Shown: positions 1-10,700 of the stretch, one piece after another
Position numbering within the stretch: the first letter of the stretch is position 1
Layout of the letters: the number at the start of each line of letters is the position of its first letter
From: Gavia stellata
Taxonomy: Eukaryota > Chordata > Aves > Gaviiformes > Gaviidae
Direction of reading: 5' to 3'
NCBI RefSeq assembly: GCF_030936135.1
Contig: NC_082596.1
Span: 2,084,155-2,148,154 of the forward strand
DNA: 64,000 nucleotides
Translations under genes and position numbers: made by a program
The notes under the pieces: generated by a model
What the model was told of the DNA's origin: nothing
Databases searched by the model: none
What the model saw: the letters and a program-made list of their open reading frames with translations, nothing else

Positions 1-1059
1 TATGAATTGACTTTGTCAGAGCTGATGCTCTAAGAGGGAAATCACTGGAACTTTTTCATATAAAGAGGGAAGAGGGACACTTAAAAGCTGTTCTTCTTGC
101 TTGGGGGTGAGAAATGGGGTACATGTTGGTCTAGCTAATGACAAGGTCACATCTCCCTTTCCACACTGGTACCTGCATTCCCTGGGCTGGAGGAAGGTGG
201 GGGTAGAAGATCAGTGCTCCTGTGGCACAGCCAGCCAAGTCTTCTCTTCCTTCATGGGAAGAACCAGTCACATTTGCCTTTTCAAATGAAGTTGCAGTGT
301 GATGTTTCATTCATGGTGCTCTCCAGGCTTAGCTGTGCTTGCTGGGAGAAGACATCCAGGTGATGCTTGTATGTAACACTTCAGTGTAGAATGTGTTTTG
401 CAATCTCGCAACAACTTTGAGTTGCATACCCAGAGTCAGGAGATGTGTTTTTGCTTCCAGCCTGCAGTATGTGCAGAGTAAAAGGCAAGACGGGTGCGGA
501 GACAGTATCCACATCTAACACAAGAGTAACAGAGCCATTCTGCTGCTGCAGATGTTCATGAGATTAACGTGGATTAGCCAACTAACACATCAAAAGCAAG
601 ACCGTTAAAACGAAGCAGGGCACAGGTCTAAGCAAATAAAAGGTGGTGTTTTCAATATGAATATGCACATCAGTGAGGGATATCAGCCGAACTAAGTGGT
701 GTCCAGGCACAGAGGCAGTGGGAAAATAAATCTTTGGCATCCATCGCAGCTACCAAACCCAGCCTGTTTCACCTGCTCCTGTTTCTTCACAATAGGGGAC
801 TCAGGGTGTTTCAGAAGAGGGGATACCACCAAACTTAGCATCCATCATTATAAAGGGGATGGGGGAGTCTTTGGGGATATACAGAGCAGTCAACCCAGAC
901 CCCATTCTTGGAAAAAACTCTGAAATAAATCATCAAACAATTTGCAGTGGTGTAGGGGCTATCAAGGAGATGGAGATGAACAGCAAGAGCTTTGTGACAG
1001 ATGGGTGTTATTCCCACCTGTGACAAGATGGCAAAATCTATAGTTACATAAAAGTGGTA
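1..1059. other. Non-coding flank, no feature recognised
   Basis: Only short open frames occur here, all shadow-sized, with no recognisable protein family, RNA gene or clear repeat. It is probably intergenic or intronic DNA upstream of LY6E. Confidence 0.5.
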
Positions 1060-1690
1060 CCTGTCACATAGCTTAGTGTTAATAAAGCTTTTGGCACCAT
1101 ATCACATGACCGTCTCATAAGCAAACTAAGAAAACACAGTCTAGCTAAAATCATGAGCAAATAACTGTCAGCAGTTTGCTGTCAAACTGGAATGATCTAT
1201 TAAACAGGGTCCTCTGTGGCTTGCCTTGGCTCTGGTATGATGCAATGTTTTAATTACTGGTTTGAATGACGGATTAGAGAATAAGTTCATTGAGCTTGCA
1301 GGTGACAAACAGGGAGAATCTGCAAATAGGAGAATTCTATGTGACTCTGATAAATCTAAGCGATAGTCTGAGAAAGAGGATTCAGTTTAGGAAGTACAAG
1401 CTCAAAGCTCTACAGTTAGAGTGCACAAATACAGGATGAGGAAATCTCCCTTGCAGCAATCTGGCAGAAAAAGAAGTTGTGGTGGGTGTTATAACAGATC
1501 ACAAGTTTAACATGTGTCAAACTTAGGGAAAAAAATTACAAAAGAGAAGGCGGCCTTGTTGGAACTCTGCAGTCCATTGAAAAGTCTTACACGTTGCACT
1601 GGGAAGTGTAAACTGGAGTGTGATGGGATGAGATCCTTCCAGTTTCTTCTCCAACAGAAAGGCCTGGGCTGCTACATTCTCCCCCCCTTT
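1060..1690 (+). repeat. Old, eroded CR1/L3-type LINE fragment (reverse-transcriptase region)
   Basis: The order of short matches resembles the RT part of an old CR1/L3-type LINE read on the + strand. Around 1085 there is a stretch like 'aaagcttttgacaccat'. Around 1260-1310 there is a decayed version of the 'gatctggatga...aagtttgcagatgac' block. Around 1470-1520 comes 'gttgtggtgggtgtt...cacaagtttaacatg', followed by a 'gtcaaactt' stretch. The reading frame is destroyed by stops and indels. The match is from recall of CR1 consensus text, not an alignment, so the limits are approximate. Confidence 0.45.
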
Positions 1691-2022
1691 TTGCTTTAGG
1701 TTTCACATAGCAGCAAAGGAGCTTTTAGATAGTATCAAAAAGTTTTCCTAGTGTCTAATGGATAGTGAAGAGCTGGAGTCTATTGCTGGGAGAACTGCCT
1801 CCAGCATCAGCAGCTTGAGCACAATTATCAAGATGCATCAAAGCATGACAGAAAAACAGTGTCCTCAGCATCTCGTTGGTGTCTGCACTAGGGCTGGAGA
1901 ATGAACTCAGTTGCCTCTCATGATCCTCTCCGTCTCCTTTCTGTCATTCCCGTGTACCTGTTGTGGGTGCTAGTTCCCCTCACTAGAGCAGAATTGTGGT
2001 GTTCAGGCTTGACTTTGATTTA

Positions 2023-2135
2023 TCATAGGATCATAGAATAGTTTGGGTTGAAAGGGACCTTAAAGATCCTCTAGTTCCAACCCCCTGCCATGGGCAGGGA
2101 CACCTGCCACTAGATCAGGTTGCTCAAAGCCAAAC
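2023..2135 (-). repeat. CR1 LINE 3' tail, reversed
   Basis: The segment opens with 'tcataggatcatagaatag', the reverse complement of the short tandem tail that ends CR1 elements. It then runs through 'aagggaccttaaagatcctc' and 'ccaaccccctgccatgggca', typical of the CR1 3' untranslated region. The element therefore points leftward. It is a 5'-truncated copy of about 110 bp, as is usual for CR1. Confidence 0.85.
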
Positions 2136-3477
2136 ATACAGCAATGTCTAGCAGCAAAGGTGACCCAAAGATGCTCTTCCATCGACACCATGCAGGAATT
2201 TTACTCCAAAGGATGTTCAACTCCCAGAAGACCTTCAGGGTTCCCAGGATCTCAGTCAACAGTAAAAGCAATAGATGTGCTGAGCCAGTGAGTGGAGAGA
2301 CAGCTCTGCATAATATGAATGACATATGGTTTTCTCCTCTTCCAGCTGATTTCTCACGTAGGCAAATCCCCAAGCACCACACAAAGCATTGTCATCATGC
2401 ATGAGGGTGGCAGGGGTTCAATCTTCCTTGGTCCAGGAGGGCCAGGAAACAGGCACTGGCTCTGTGCCCAATGCTCACGATAGCTCATCTGGGACCTGCC
2501 TCCAGCTCCAGGGCCTGCTCCAGCATTAGATGTTAATCAGCAATTAGATAACTTGCAGACACTGCTCCTGGGAACAAGTAACTCCTTTCTGCAGTCTACA
2601 GGAAATTAGTGTAATAAAACTCACTGCAAGATCTTCCGGGAGAGGAAAGCAATTTTATAATACAAAATCTCTAAGCAAGTTGATTTTGTCCTCTCACACT
2701 CATCCTCACAGGTTTAATTTGATCATTGTGTCACAAGCACCAGCATGTGTGTGCCCGGATGATCTGGCCAGTGTCACTTCTATGCCACAGGTAGACAAGA
2801 GATGACAACTATGCAGTTCTCATCATGCCTCTGAGATTCTTGGCAGAGCACAACAAACTGATTTTTGGACCTTTTACAGCCTTTAGAGAGGGGATGGATG
2901 CTGTTCTGGCTGCCTTTTTCCTTTTATTTTGCCCCTCTTAAGTGAAATTCCTGAATCTCCCAGTTCTTTTGTTTTCTTTATCTGGGTGTTTTATGGCTCC
3001 CACCCTGTTCTTCACCCTCTGGAGACTCTTATCTAAGGTCAGTTTGTTCCTACTTTTCATTTGAATGAAGTCAGACACAGGGTGCTCTAGAGCAATCAAC
3101 ACATGCCTTTCCTTTTAACCCTGGCTCTGCTGTTTCTTCTAGGTGCTTTCAGACACTTGAACATTCCCATTCCTATGTCTTTCATACCCAGCTTAACACT
3201 TCTACTGCAAATCTCCACAAGCCCAGCACCTGGTCTACGGCTTCAGTGCGGTTTGTGCAGCCTCCCTGGAGCCTGGCGAATTCCTTCTTTGAAGAGAGGC
3301 ACATTTTTGGTGGAGGGGATGGGGAAGGGCCCGTAATGCCTCTTCCCTCCCCAAAACAGCCAGGTGATGAGGTCCCTGCTGTGGGAGAGGAGATGCTCCC
3401 AGGCACAGGCACCTTTGCAAGTCAGTGCAGAACCTCCTTGATGGTTCAAAAGAGGCCAGGACTGGAAAGGAGGCTAC
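2136..3477. other. Non-coding stretch, no feature recognised
   Basis: No coding exon, RNA gene or clear repeat was recognised. The overlapping short frames on both strands have no protein-like composition or splice context. Confidence 0.45.
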
Positions 3478-3705
3478 AACATGGGTCCAAAGTTCACCCA
3501 GGAGATGGAGATAGGATTGGAGACAGGTATACCTAATACCTAGGCCAAGGGCCATCCAGCAGACAGGTTTGGAGACAAGGTCACAACCTAAGTCCAGTGG
3601 CCATCTAGGACACGAGGCCAGAAACAGAGGTGGAGACAAACTACCTGCATCACGGGTCCAAGGTCCATCCAGGAGATGGCTGGAGATAGGCATATTTACA
3701 GCATA
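3478..3705. repeat. Imperfect minisatellite, about four units of 48-65 bp
   Basis: A 'gggtccaaggtccatccaggagat'-like core recurs near 3483, 3541, 3589 and 3655. Each is followed by a purine-rich 'ggagacaagg' or 'ggagatagg' stretch. Units differ by substitutions and small indels. The outer two units are the most alike. Confidence 0.6.
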
Positions 3706-6700
3706 GTCCTGGCAAGGGCAAAAGGCTCAGACTTGGGCTTAAACATGCGCTCTGGGCATGACAACATGAGAACATTTGTAGGGGAGTCCGTTTATAACGC
3801 TGGAGCACTCTCTAGAGAGCAATTTTTCTTCAGAGGTAGCCTGGTCGCTCCAGACATGGACGTATCTTCCAGCACACTTCAAGCAACCTGGAGAGATCAC
3901 AGCAGCAATCAGAGCTTAACTTTTTGCCTGAGTAATGACCCCTGCTTAAAGCTTCACAATTATTTTGCTGTCAAAAGCCTAGAATAAACAAGCAAGACAG
4001 AGGGTGAGTCATGCAGACTCTGGAAGGAGGAGGTGCGAGAATACCAATTTCTCTGACACAGACTGAGCATGCACCAGCCAGCAAACCACTTTCACCTTAA
4101 CGGCTCTGGGAGAGAAGGCAAACGGAAACATTGACATCAACCAGAAATGAAAGTTCATAAATCTGACAGCCTGACTGTGACTTCAGGTTATGGTTTAAGT
4201 GGGCAGATGAAGGTCCTATTCCATTAGATGCTGCAGCCTAAAGATATACCTGGTTTCGCACCCACATTTTCAGGAACCTCAGTAGCTAACTGAGAGCTAT
4301 CTCAGGTCTGTCCCCGTGGGCTGCAGCAGAGAATGGCCTGTCAAGGTGATGGAGGACAGTGAGCTGTTTGGCACTGTAGACAGCAAGGACGCTCAAAGAA
4401 GCACCTGTGGCCTGGTTCTCCCATGCCAAAACCTGTGTCTGAAGCATCCTTGGGTGATCCAAGAATGTTCCTGAAGGTCTTCTGGGCAACTCTGATCTAC
4501 AGCAACCAAAAGGGGCTTCAGGAGGAAAAACATCCAAGGGTGGGATGATGGGGAAAGGCTGGCATATGAAGTCAGCCCTCTCATTCAGCAAGGTGGAGCA
4601 GGACGGTGTGAGCAGGAGTCCCGGGAATGGTGCATAGTGGCTCCAGCACTCTTTGCAGTGTAGGAGGCTATGCCAACACCTGGGGCAGTGAGGACCTTTA
4701 TGCCATGGCTATGTTGCAGCAGACTGCTCTGGGCAAAAGAGACTTTTCTGTCTGGGAGGAAACAGACGTTGCAGCAGGGACGGAGATGCTGGGTTCCTGC
4801 TCTTTCAGGCTAGCGAACAGATCATGTCCTTCCAGTTCTCTGCTCTTCCAAACTGATACTCCATGTCTTACAGGGAGATAGCTTCAGCAGGTTGGAGAGG
4901 ACTCTTCCACAGAGCAGTCCCTATCCTCTCGGGCAGAAGAAAAGTCTAAACACTTCTCTCATCTCCAGAGAATGATGTAACTGTTGAAAAGAAAGGACTT
5001 TGTGACCTTCCTGTGCAATCTGTGCAAGGCGGTTTCAGCAGGTTTACTCCACAAAACCAATTCTGCTCCATTAACTGGGGAAACACTTAACTTGCAAACT
5101 TAACTGAGGCTTAGGTGCCTCACAGACACCCACGTGCACAGCCCTGGCCAGGCTCAGGAAGTCTCACTCAAGCCCTGAAACAGAAACCTAGTGGTGAAGG
5201 AAACTCTCCGCATACCACCTGGCTCCACAGAAGCTGAGCAAGCTTTTAGCGGGCCCACATTTCAAGCTCAAACTCCTAAGGTGCCAGTTCAGCACCGAAG
5301 CCTTGCAGACCTCGTAATTCCACTTTTAATCGCTGCACCCATCTCTGCTAACCTGCTCTCTTGACTTGTGAAGGAAGCTGCCATAGTCTTAATTTCCTGA
5401 TTTCAAGACTAGCCATTCCTCCCCAGCATGCAAGCAAACCTTGAAATATTTTCTTTAGCACCAGTTTGCTTTATGATCCAGCTGCTTCCTTATCTCTGTT
5501 TCCCTTAAGCATGTTTTTGTACCTGTGTCCACCTTTCCCCAGCACAGACCACATTCCTGCTGCTGGACTCTACCCCTGCTGCCTTTCTTACCACCTCCCT
5601 CTTTTTCTGAAGAGATATTTTTCTGCCTGGCATTCACAGTATGAAGTCAATGGTTCAAGGAAGCTCTTCAACAACCCCCAAATTTGCAAGAGGCTGGATC
5701 ATTCAGTGCAGTGTTTCTCTGTGCATTGCTCTGGTACAGGAAGTCCTGCCATCAGTCGCTGTGTCGAGCTTTGCAGTCTACTCTCCCACACCATAGCCTT
5801 GGTAAGGAGGTGGGAGACATGGACTTAGACTAGCAAGCTTTCAGAAGGGCTTCCTCACCTGGCACATCTTCCACCATAGTGAATTGGTCCCTAGTTGCTC
5901 TGCCCACCTCTTCCGTTTGCAGCATCCTGTAATTAATGCTGTCCCCGCCCAGCCATTTCAGTAATATTGGGATGACTCCAGATCCTGTGGTGAGTTGTGT
6001 CCTATGTCACTCTTAGGTCCTCTCTCTTTCTTCCCAGCAGCAGACGGGGACTTTCCAGGAAACAGAGGAACTGATAATGTTAAATTTGGGGCAGGGGGGG
6101 AGAAAACCAGAAAGCTGTAGGCTCTTGTACACTTCTCTTGGGGATGAGGGAAGTGTACAAGACATCGAAGGAACAGGGGAGCTGAAGGAATGTGCTATGC
6201 CTTCCTGATACCCAGAAATAAAATCTCAGGTGCTGCACCCCAAAGCAGAGAGAAATGCTGTGAGATTGCTCACACATAAGCTACAAAAAGCCAGACTGAC
6301 TCTTATGGTCACAAGCTGAACTTGGTCTGTATGAGACAGGGGTCTTGTGAGTGTATCTGAATTATGGTTGCTCAGGCTACCGCAAAACTGAAACTTCCCA
6401 ATTTTTAATGTTTGATTTGTAAACCAGAGAATGAAACAGTCCCAGCAGCCTGTTCCAGTGGAAGATATTAGACCACAGAAACACACTGCTCACAGTCAGT
6501 TCCTGCTGGAGTAACTGGCAACGACAAATAAAAATGAGCCATAGGAGAGAAAAGGGAAGTGGGGGTTTGCAGCACAGATTTGTTTTCCAAGTAGAGGACT
6601 CGGAATACACTCTGACAAGGCAGGAGCTGGAATTTCTTCTGACAGATGCATTTGCCAGGAAATGCTGATTCTGCAGAATTAAACCCATCTATGGCATACA

Positions 6701-7035
6701 GAGTTTGTCAAACCTGCTTGTTTCTTGCTGGCTCACCAGCCGTCTCCTCCATTCCCAGGCTTCCTTGACAGCCAACTTTATGGGGTCCCTCCCCCAGTGC
6801 CTTCCCTGCAGCTCATTTCCTAGAAGACTTACCTATTTCTGTGGGACCTGCTGAACCTGGGCTACTCCAACAAACCTTTCTGGTGGACTGCCCTAAGCCC
6901 TGAAGACCCATCCTGCCAAGCAGCCCAGGCTGTCCCATGCCACCCCAGCTGCTGGGCTCTCCTACCTTCAAGCATCCCAACCCTGTGTATCTAATCCCAT
7001 TTAGGCTCTGGTAAACAGCTCAGGAGGCTGGTTCC
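3706..7035. other. Non-coding stretch upstream of LY6E, no feature recognised
   Basis: Ordinary mixed-composition DNA. No exon with a family motif, no RNA gene and no confident transposon were recognised. The open frames here are all short and overlap on opposite strands. Confidence 0.45.
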
Positions 7036-7330
7036 TTACATGCTTGGGTCTTGCATGCAGGCTGCTTGTGCATGCAGGGGGTCTTTTATGCAGGAGATCC
7101 ATGCATGAAGGGAGTCCTGCACACTGGGGCTTGCACATGCAGGGCATGTGTGCATACAGGGTGGTTGTGGTGTGCATACAGGGTGGTTGTGAATGTATGG
7201 GGGGGGTGTACTCAGGGAATCTGTGAATGAGGGTGGACGGAGGAGGGGAGGGAAGTGTGAACGCAGCAAGTCATCGTGGGTGAAGGGAGTCATGGATGCA
7301 GGGGGTCGCACCTGAAGAGGGCTGCGCATG
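7036..7330. repeat. Degenerate short tandem repeat built on 'gcatgcaggg' / 'gcatacagggtggttgtg'
   Basis: Variants of a 12-25 bp unit recur through the stretch: 'gcatgcagggggtc', 'gcacatgcagggcatg', then two near-identical copies of 'gcatacagggtggttgtg' at about 7152 and 7173, and 'ggatgcagggggtc' near 7295. It lies immediately upstream of the LY6E CpG island. Confidence 0.6.
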
Positions 7331-7529
7331 AGTGAGCTCTGGCCTGCAGGGAGCCCTCCTACTCCTGTCTCTTCCCCCAGGGAAATTGAGGGGACGCGAA
7401 AGGGGGGTGGAAAAAGCCTTTGGAGCAGGGCCAGGGCAGAGCCGGCTCCGCTCCCGCGCCGCTCCTACCGCCGGCACGCCGAGCCGCCGCGGGGACAGCC
7501 CCTTTCCCCGGCCCCGGCTCTCCGGAGCG

Positions 7530-7543
7530 GGGAAACGAAACCA
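7530..7543 (+). promoter_or_regulatory. Possible interferon-response-like element in the LY6E promoter
   Basis: The sequence reads 'ggaaacgaaacc', two GAAA half-sites in direct repeat as in IRF/ISRE sites. The half-sites have a 5-bp period rather than the canonical 6 bp (GAAANNGAAA), so binding may be weak. It lies about 170 bp upstream of the LY6E start codon. LY6E is a known interferon-stimulated gene in mammals, which makes the position suggestive but not proof. Confidence 0.35.
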
Positions 7544-7701
7544 GGCGGGGCCGGGGAGGCGGTGGGGGGAGGCGGGGCGGGGCGCGGGCCGGCCCGCGGG
7601 GCGGGGCCGCTGGCCTTTCCCCACCCCCGGCGCCCGGCCCTGCCGCTAGCCCTGCGCGCAGCCCGCCGCCCTGCGCATCTGGCTGCCCCCGCCGCCGCAC
7701 C

Positions 7702-7753
7702 ATGAAGGCGCTCCTGCTCGCTGTGCTGGCTGCGGTGCTGTGCGTGGAGAGAG
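7702..7753 (+). CDS. LY6E: LY6E coding exon 1 (signal peptide)
   Basis: 52 bp from ATG to the donor gag|gtaag. It encodes 17 codons plus the first base of codon 18 (phase 1), nearly the whole signal peptide. Confidence 0.96.
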
Positions 7754-10700
7754 GTAAGGGTGGTGGTGTGGTGGGGGGGGAATTCCCCCGGGGCCACCAT
7801 CACCTCTCCCCGAAGTCCCCCACTCCCTCCCCAGCCCTGGGTTTGGGAGCAGATTTGGGGGGTGGGGAGGGGGGGTGCTGCGTGTTGCAGGGCGCGCTGT
7901 GGAAGTTGGAGGTTTGCAGGGAGGGTGAGGGCTGTAAAGGGGCTGGGGGGACGGAGCTGAGCCGTGCCGGGGTTTGGCGGGGAGGTGGGGGGCTGTCTTT
8001 CCAAGACCTGCCTCGCAGCAGTGTCCCTCTTGAAGCAGGAACTTCCGTGCCTCTGTGTATAGGTGTGCATCTCCAGCTGTGCACGTAGATATTTTCGAGC
8101 TTTTCCCAGTTGCAGCTCGAACAAAGACCAGGGCCGGCTCCGCTCCCCCATACGGCGCAGCGAGCCGGGATAACGGCGCCGAAATGGGCTGAGATGCAGC
8201 CGAAGGAAGGCTGGAGGGGAGATGGAGCCCAGCCCTGGCAATGGCTGATGGAGCAAAGTCTGGGCAGAGCCACTCGTGTGATTCTGGCTCCTGCTGTCCC
8301 CCCAGCATCCTTCGGGGCAGGCTGCGGTGGCCAATGTGTGGGGAGGTGACCCCCAAGGGACCGTGCCCTATGGAGCGCATTTCGGGGCTGCCACCGAAGC
8401 TGGGGAGCACACACTTCCTCTTGCGTTAAACTGCAAGTTGTCCCAGTCGCAGGGGCTGTAATCCCCGCCTTCCCGACGACTCCATTTCTGACTATCCAAA
8501 CTCCATGGGGCCGTGCAAAACCCCATATTGTTTCCATATGTCGATGCTTGGAGAAGCCAAACAAAGAGCAAACAGTAGAGTTCCTGGCCCTCTGAGCCCC
8601 TGCTCGAGAAACACAGGCCTTTCTTATCTCCTGAGGACACCGGTGAGAAGAAACTAGTTGTTTGCTGCCCTTCCCATGCCCCCCTCCCTGTGGGGTCCGG
8701 GAAGCAAGTGGCAATTCAAGCGTTGGATCTCTGTCAGAGCCCAGCTGGCATGTGCTCAATTCCAGCTGGGAGGATGGGCTGTCCAGGCCAAGGCAGTAAG
8801 GGGTTTCACTTCCCGCCCTCCAAAATACCTTCCAGCTTTAAAGTAAGTTCTTAGCCAGGCAAAAGGGTTTCTTGCAGGTAGCTTTATCCCCAAACGCTTC
8901 CAGCACATCCGGGGAGTCTTTTTGCAGAAAAGCTTTACCCCCTGCTCAAAGTGCCCTGAAGATCTGGCGTATGGTGTGTAATGATATTGTCGAAGAGCAA
9001 TGGAAAAGGAAAGAGCGTTTGGCATAGGGACCGAATGGAAAAGCTGCCGAAGCAACAACATTTTTTACCCGTGCTGCTGAGTGAGCTTCAGAGTGGGCTT
9101 TTAAAGGCGGTTTTTTTTTTTTTTTTCCCTTTCTGGCATTGCTCTTTGCAAGAATGAATTCAACCTCTTATCTGTGGAATTCCCCCAAATGATCTGCTCT
9201 GTTTTGGGAGCTCTTTATTCCTCGGAAGAGCTGAGCAGCAAACAAATAAACACATAGATTCTTCCCGTGGAAGAACGCTGCATTTTCTAGTTGGTGAAAA
9301 CGAGGCTTCCCTTTTGCATTGTTCAGTCTTGGGCTTTTTTTTTTTTGTGGTGGCCTTTTTTTTTTTTTTTTTGTAGCCTTGAGCTCCAACTCTTTGCTCT
9401 GTCTCCAGCTGCATAAAACAATTCTGCCACCCCTCTTGTGCTTTTTGTGTAAAACACTCAGCCTGCTTGCTCTCTTCACTCTGTAGTGGGTTATTTAGTT
9501 ATCTGTTTTGCTGGGGCAGAAAGTGGCGCTAGTTATGACTGCATATTTCCTCTCTTAAACTACGTTGAAAGACTCACCTGTCCTGGAAAGATTTTGTCTA
9601 TATTAAGACAAGGGGTAATAGGTAGGTGTGACAAAGAAAAACATGGGGACAGGTAGGAGGTGCTGTGGTAGGAGCACAGATTTATCCACGGGGCAGAGAA
9701 TTTCATGCCTAAAGGCACTTTTATATGCGCGTACAAATATTTCTGATGTCTTTGTATCTGGAATGTCAAAGCCTTAATGAATAGCACTGCACCACTTGAC
9801 TCGTGCATTCAATGTAGTGAGCACATACATATGGGGACATATGTCCTACCATAATGCCCACAGGAAGCCTATAATCCACTTCATTCCTGGTTGCAGACGG
9901 TTCCTGTGAAACGGGATGAGTCAATTTGCCTCCTCACTTGGCCCTCAGGGTGGTTGCAAGGAGAAGGGTTTGGGACTTGAGAGCAGAAGCATGCTGGGGA
10001 CAAGGGAGCAGGACAGAGCTGGCCTTCACTCTGAGGTCTGAGTTTTGGCCAATGAGGTCAAAAATGCCACCCGTGGAAACGATCTGAGGGCTCAGCAAGG
10101 GACGATGACAGCCTGTAGGCTCAATGGCTGGCTCCATCCTCCTCCCCCTCTCCTAGATCCAGAAGCAAGGTCCACTGACGAACCTCTCCTGAGGCTTTTG
10201 ACTCAACCGGTGGCCCTGTAATCCTGGGTGCTGTGTGTAGGTTGTGGCTGCTGCGTTGGCATGCTCAGGTACCTCTGTTTTGTTGCAAGGATCGTTGTCA
10301 GAGTGATGATTGTTGGAGGATGAATGAGACAGTCCAGGAAATTCTTGCTTAGGGGGTTGTGGTGTTGGCTTCGTCTCCAAAGCAGAGTCATCTGGCTGCC
10401 CTGATATGACGTTCAGGATCTGCCACTAACTCACTTTAATCTGTTTTCATGAGATTATGTTTTTGTTTTCTTTCCGTGCCTTGGCCATGGCTGCTCAAAA
10501 GTCATTCCTCAGAGCACAATTTTAATTTTTTTTCTCAATTTCCTCGTAAAAAACTTTTTTCTTTTCCTGAGAGAAACAGGATTGAGAAGAACCTCAAGAG
10601 GTCATGCAGTCCCACAGCAGAGTGGGACAGCTGCTGACCAATATTTGTCCAACTTGTTCTTCAAAATACTACATGACAGGGACTGCTGAGCCTCAGTGAG

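Larger units (their letters stand above)
7390..7760. promoter_or_regulatory. LY6E: CpG-island promoter of LY6E
   Basis: This block is very rich in G+C and CpG compared with its flanks and ends in LY6E coding exon 1. It contains GC-box motifs of the Sp1 type ('ggggcgggg') near 7572-7584 and 7599-7607. No TATA box is evident, so initiation is probably dispersed, somewhere between about 7600 and 7695. G-rich DNA continues into intron 1. Whether a non-coding first exon lies further upstream cannot be told from sequence alone. Confidence 0.7.

Noticed and set aside
7465-8759. Long minus-strand open frames (289, 254 and 319 residues) across the LY6E promoter and intron 1
   Set aside because: They are proline/arginine/glycine-rich frames produced by GC-rich DNA with few stop codons. 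They overlap each other in different frames and lie antisense to the CpG island.
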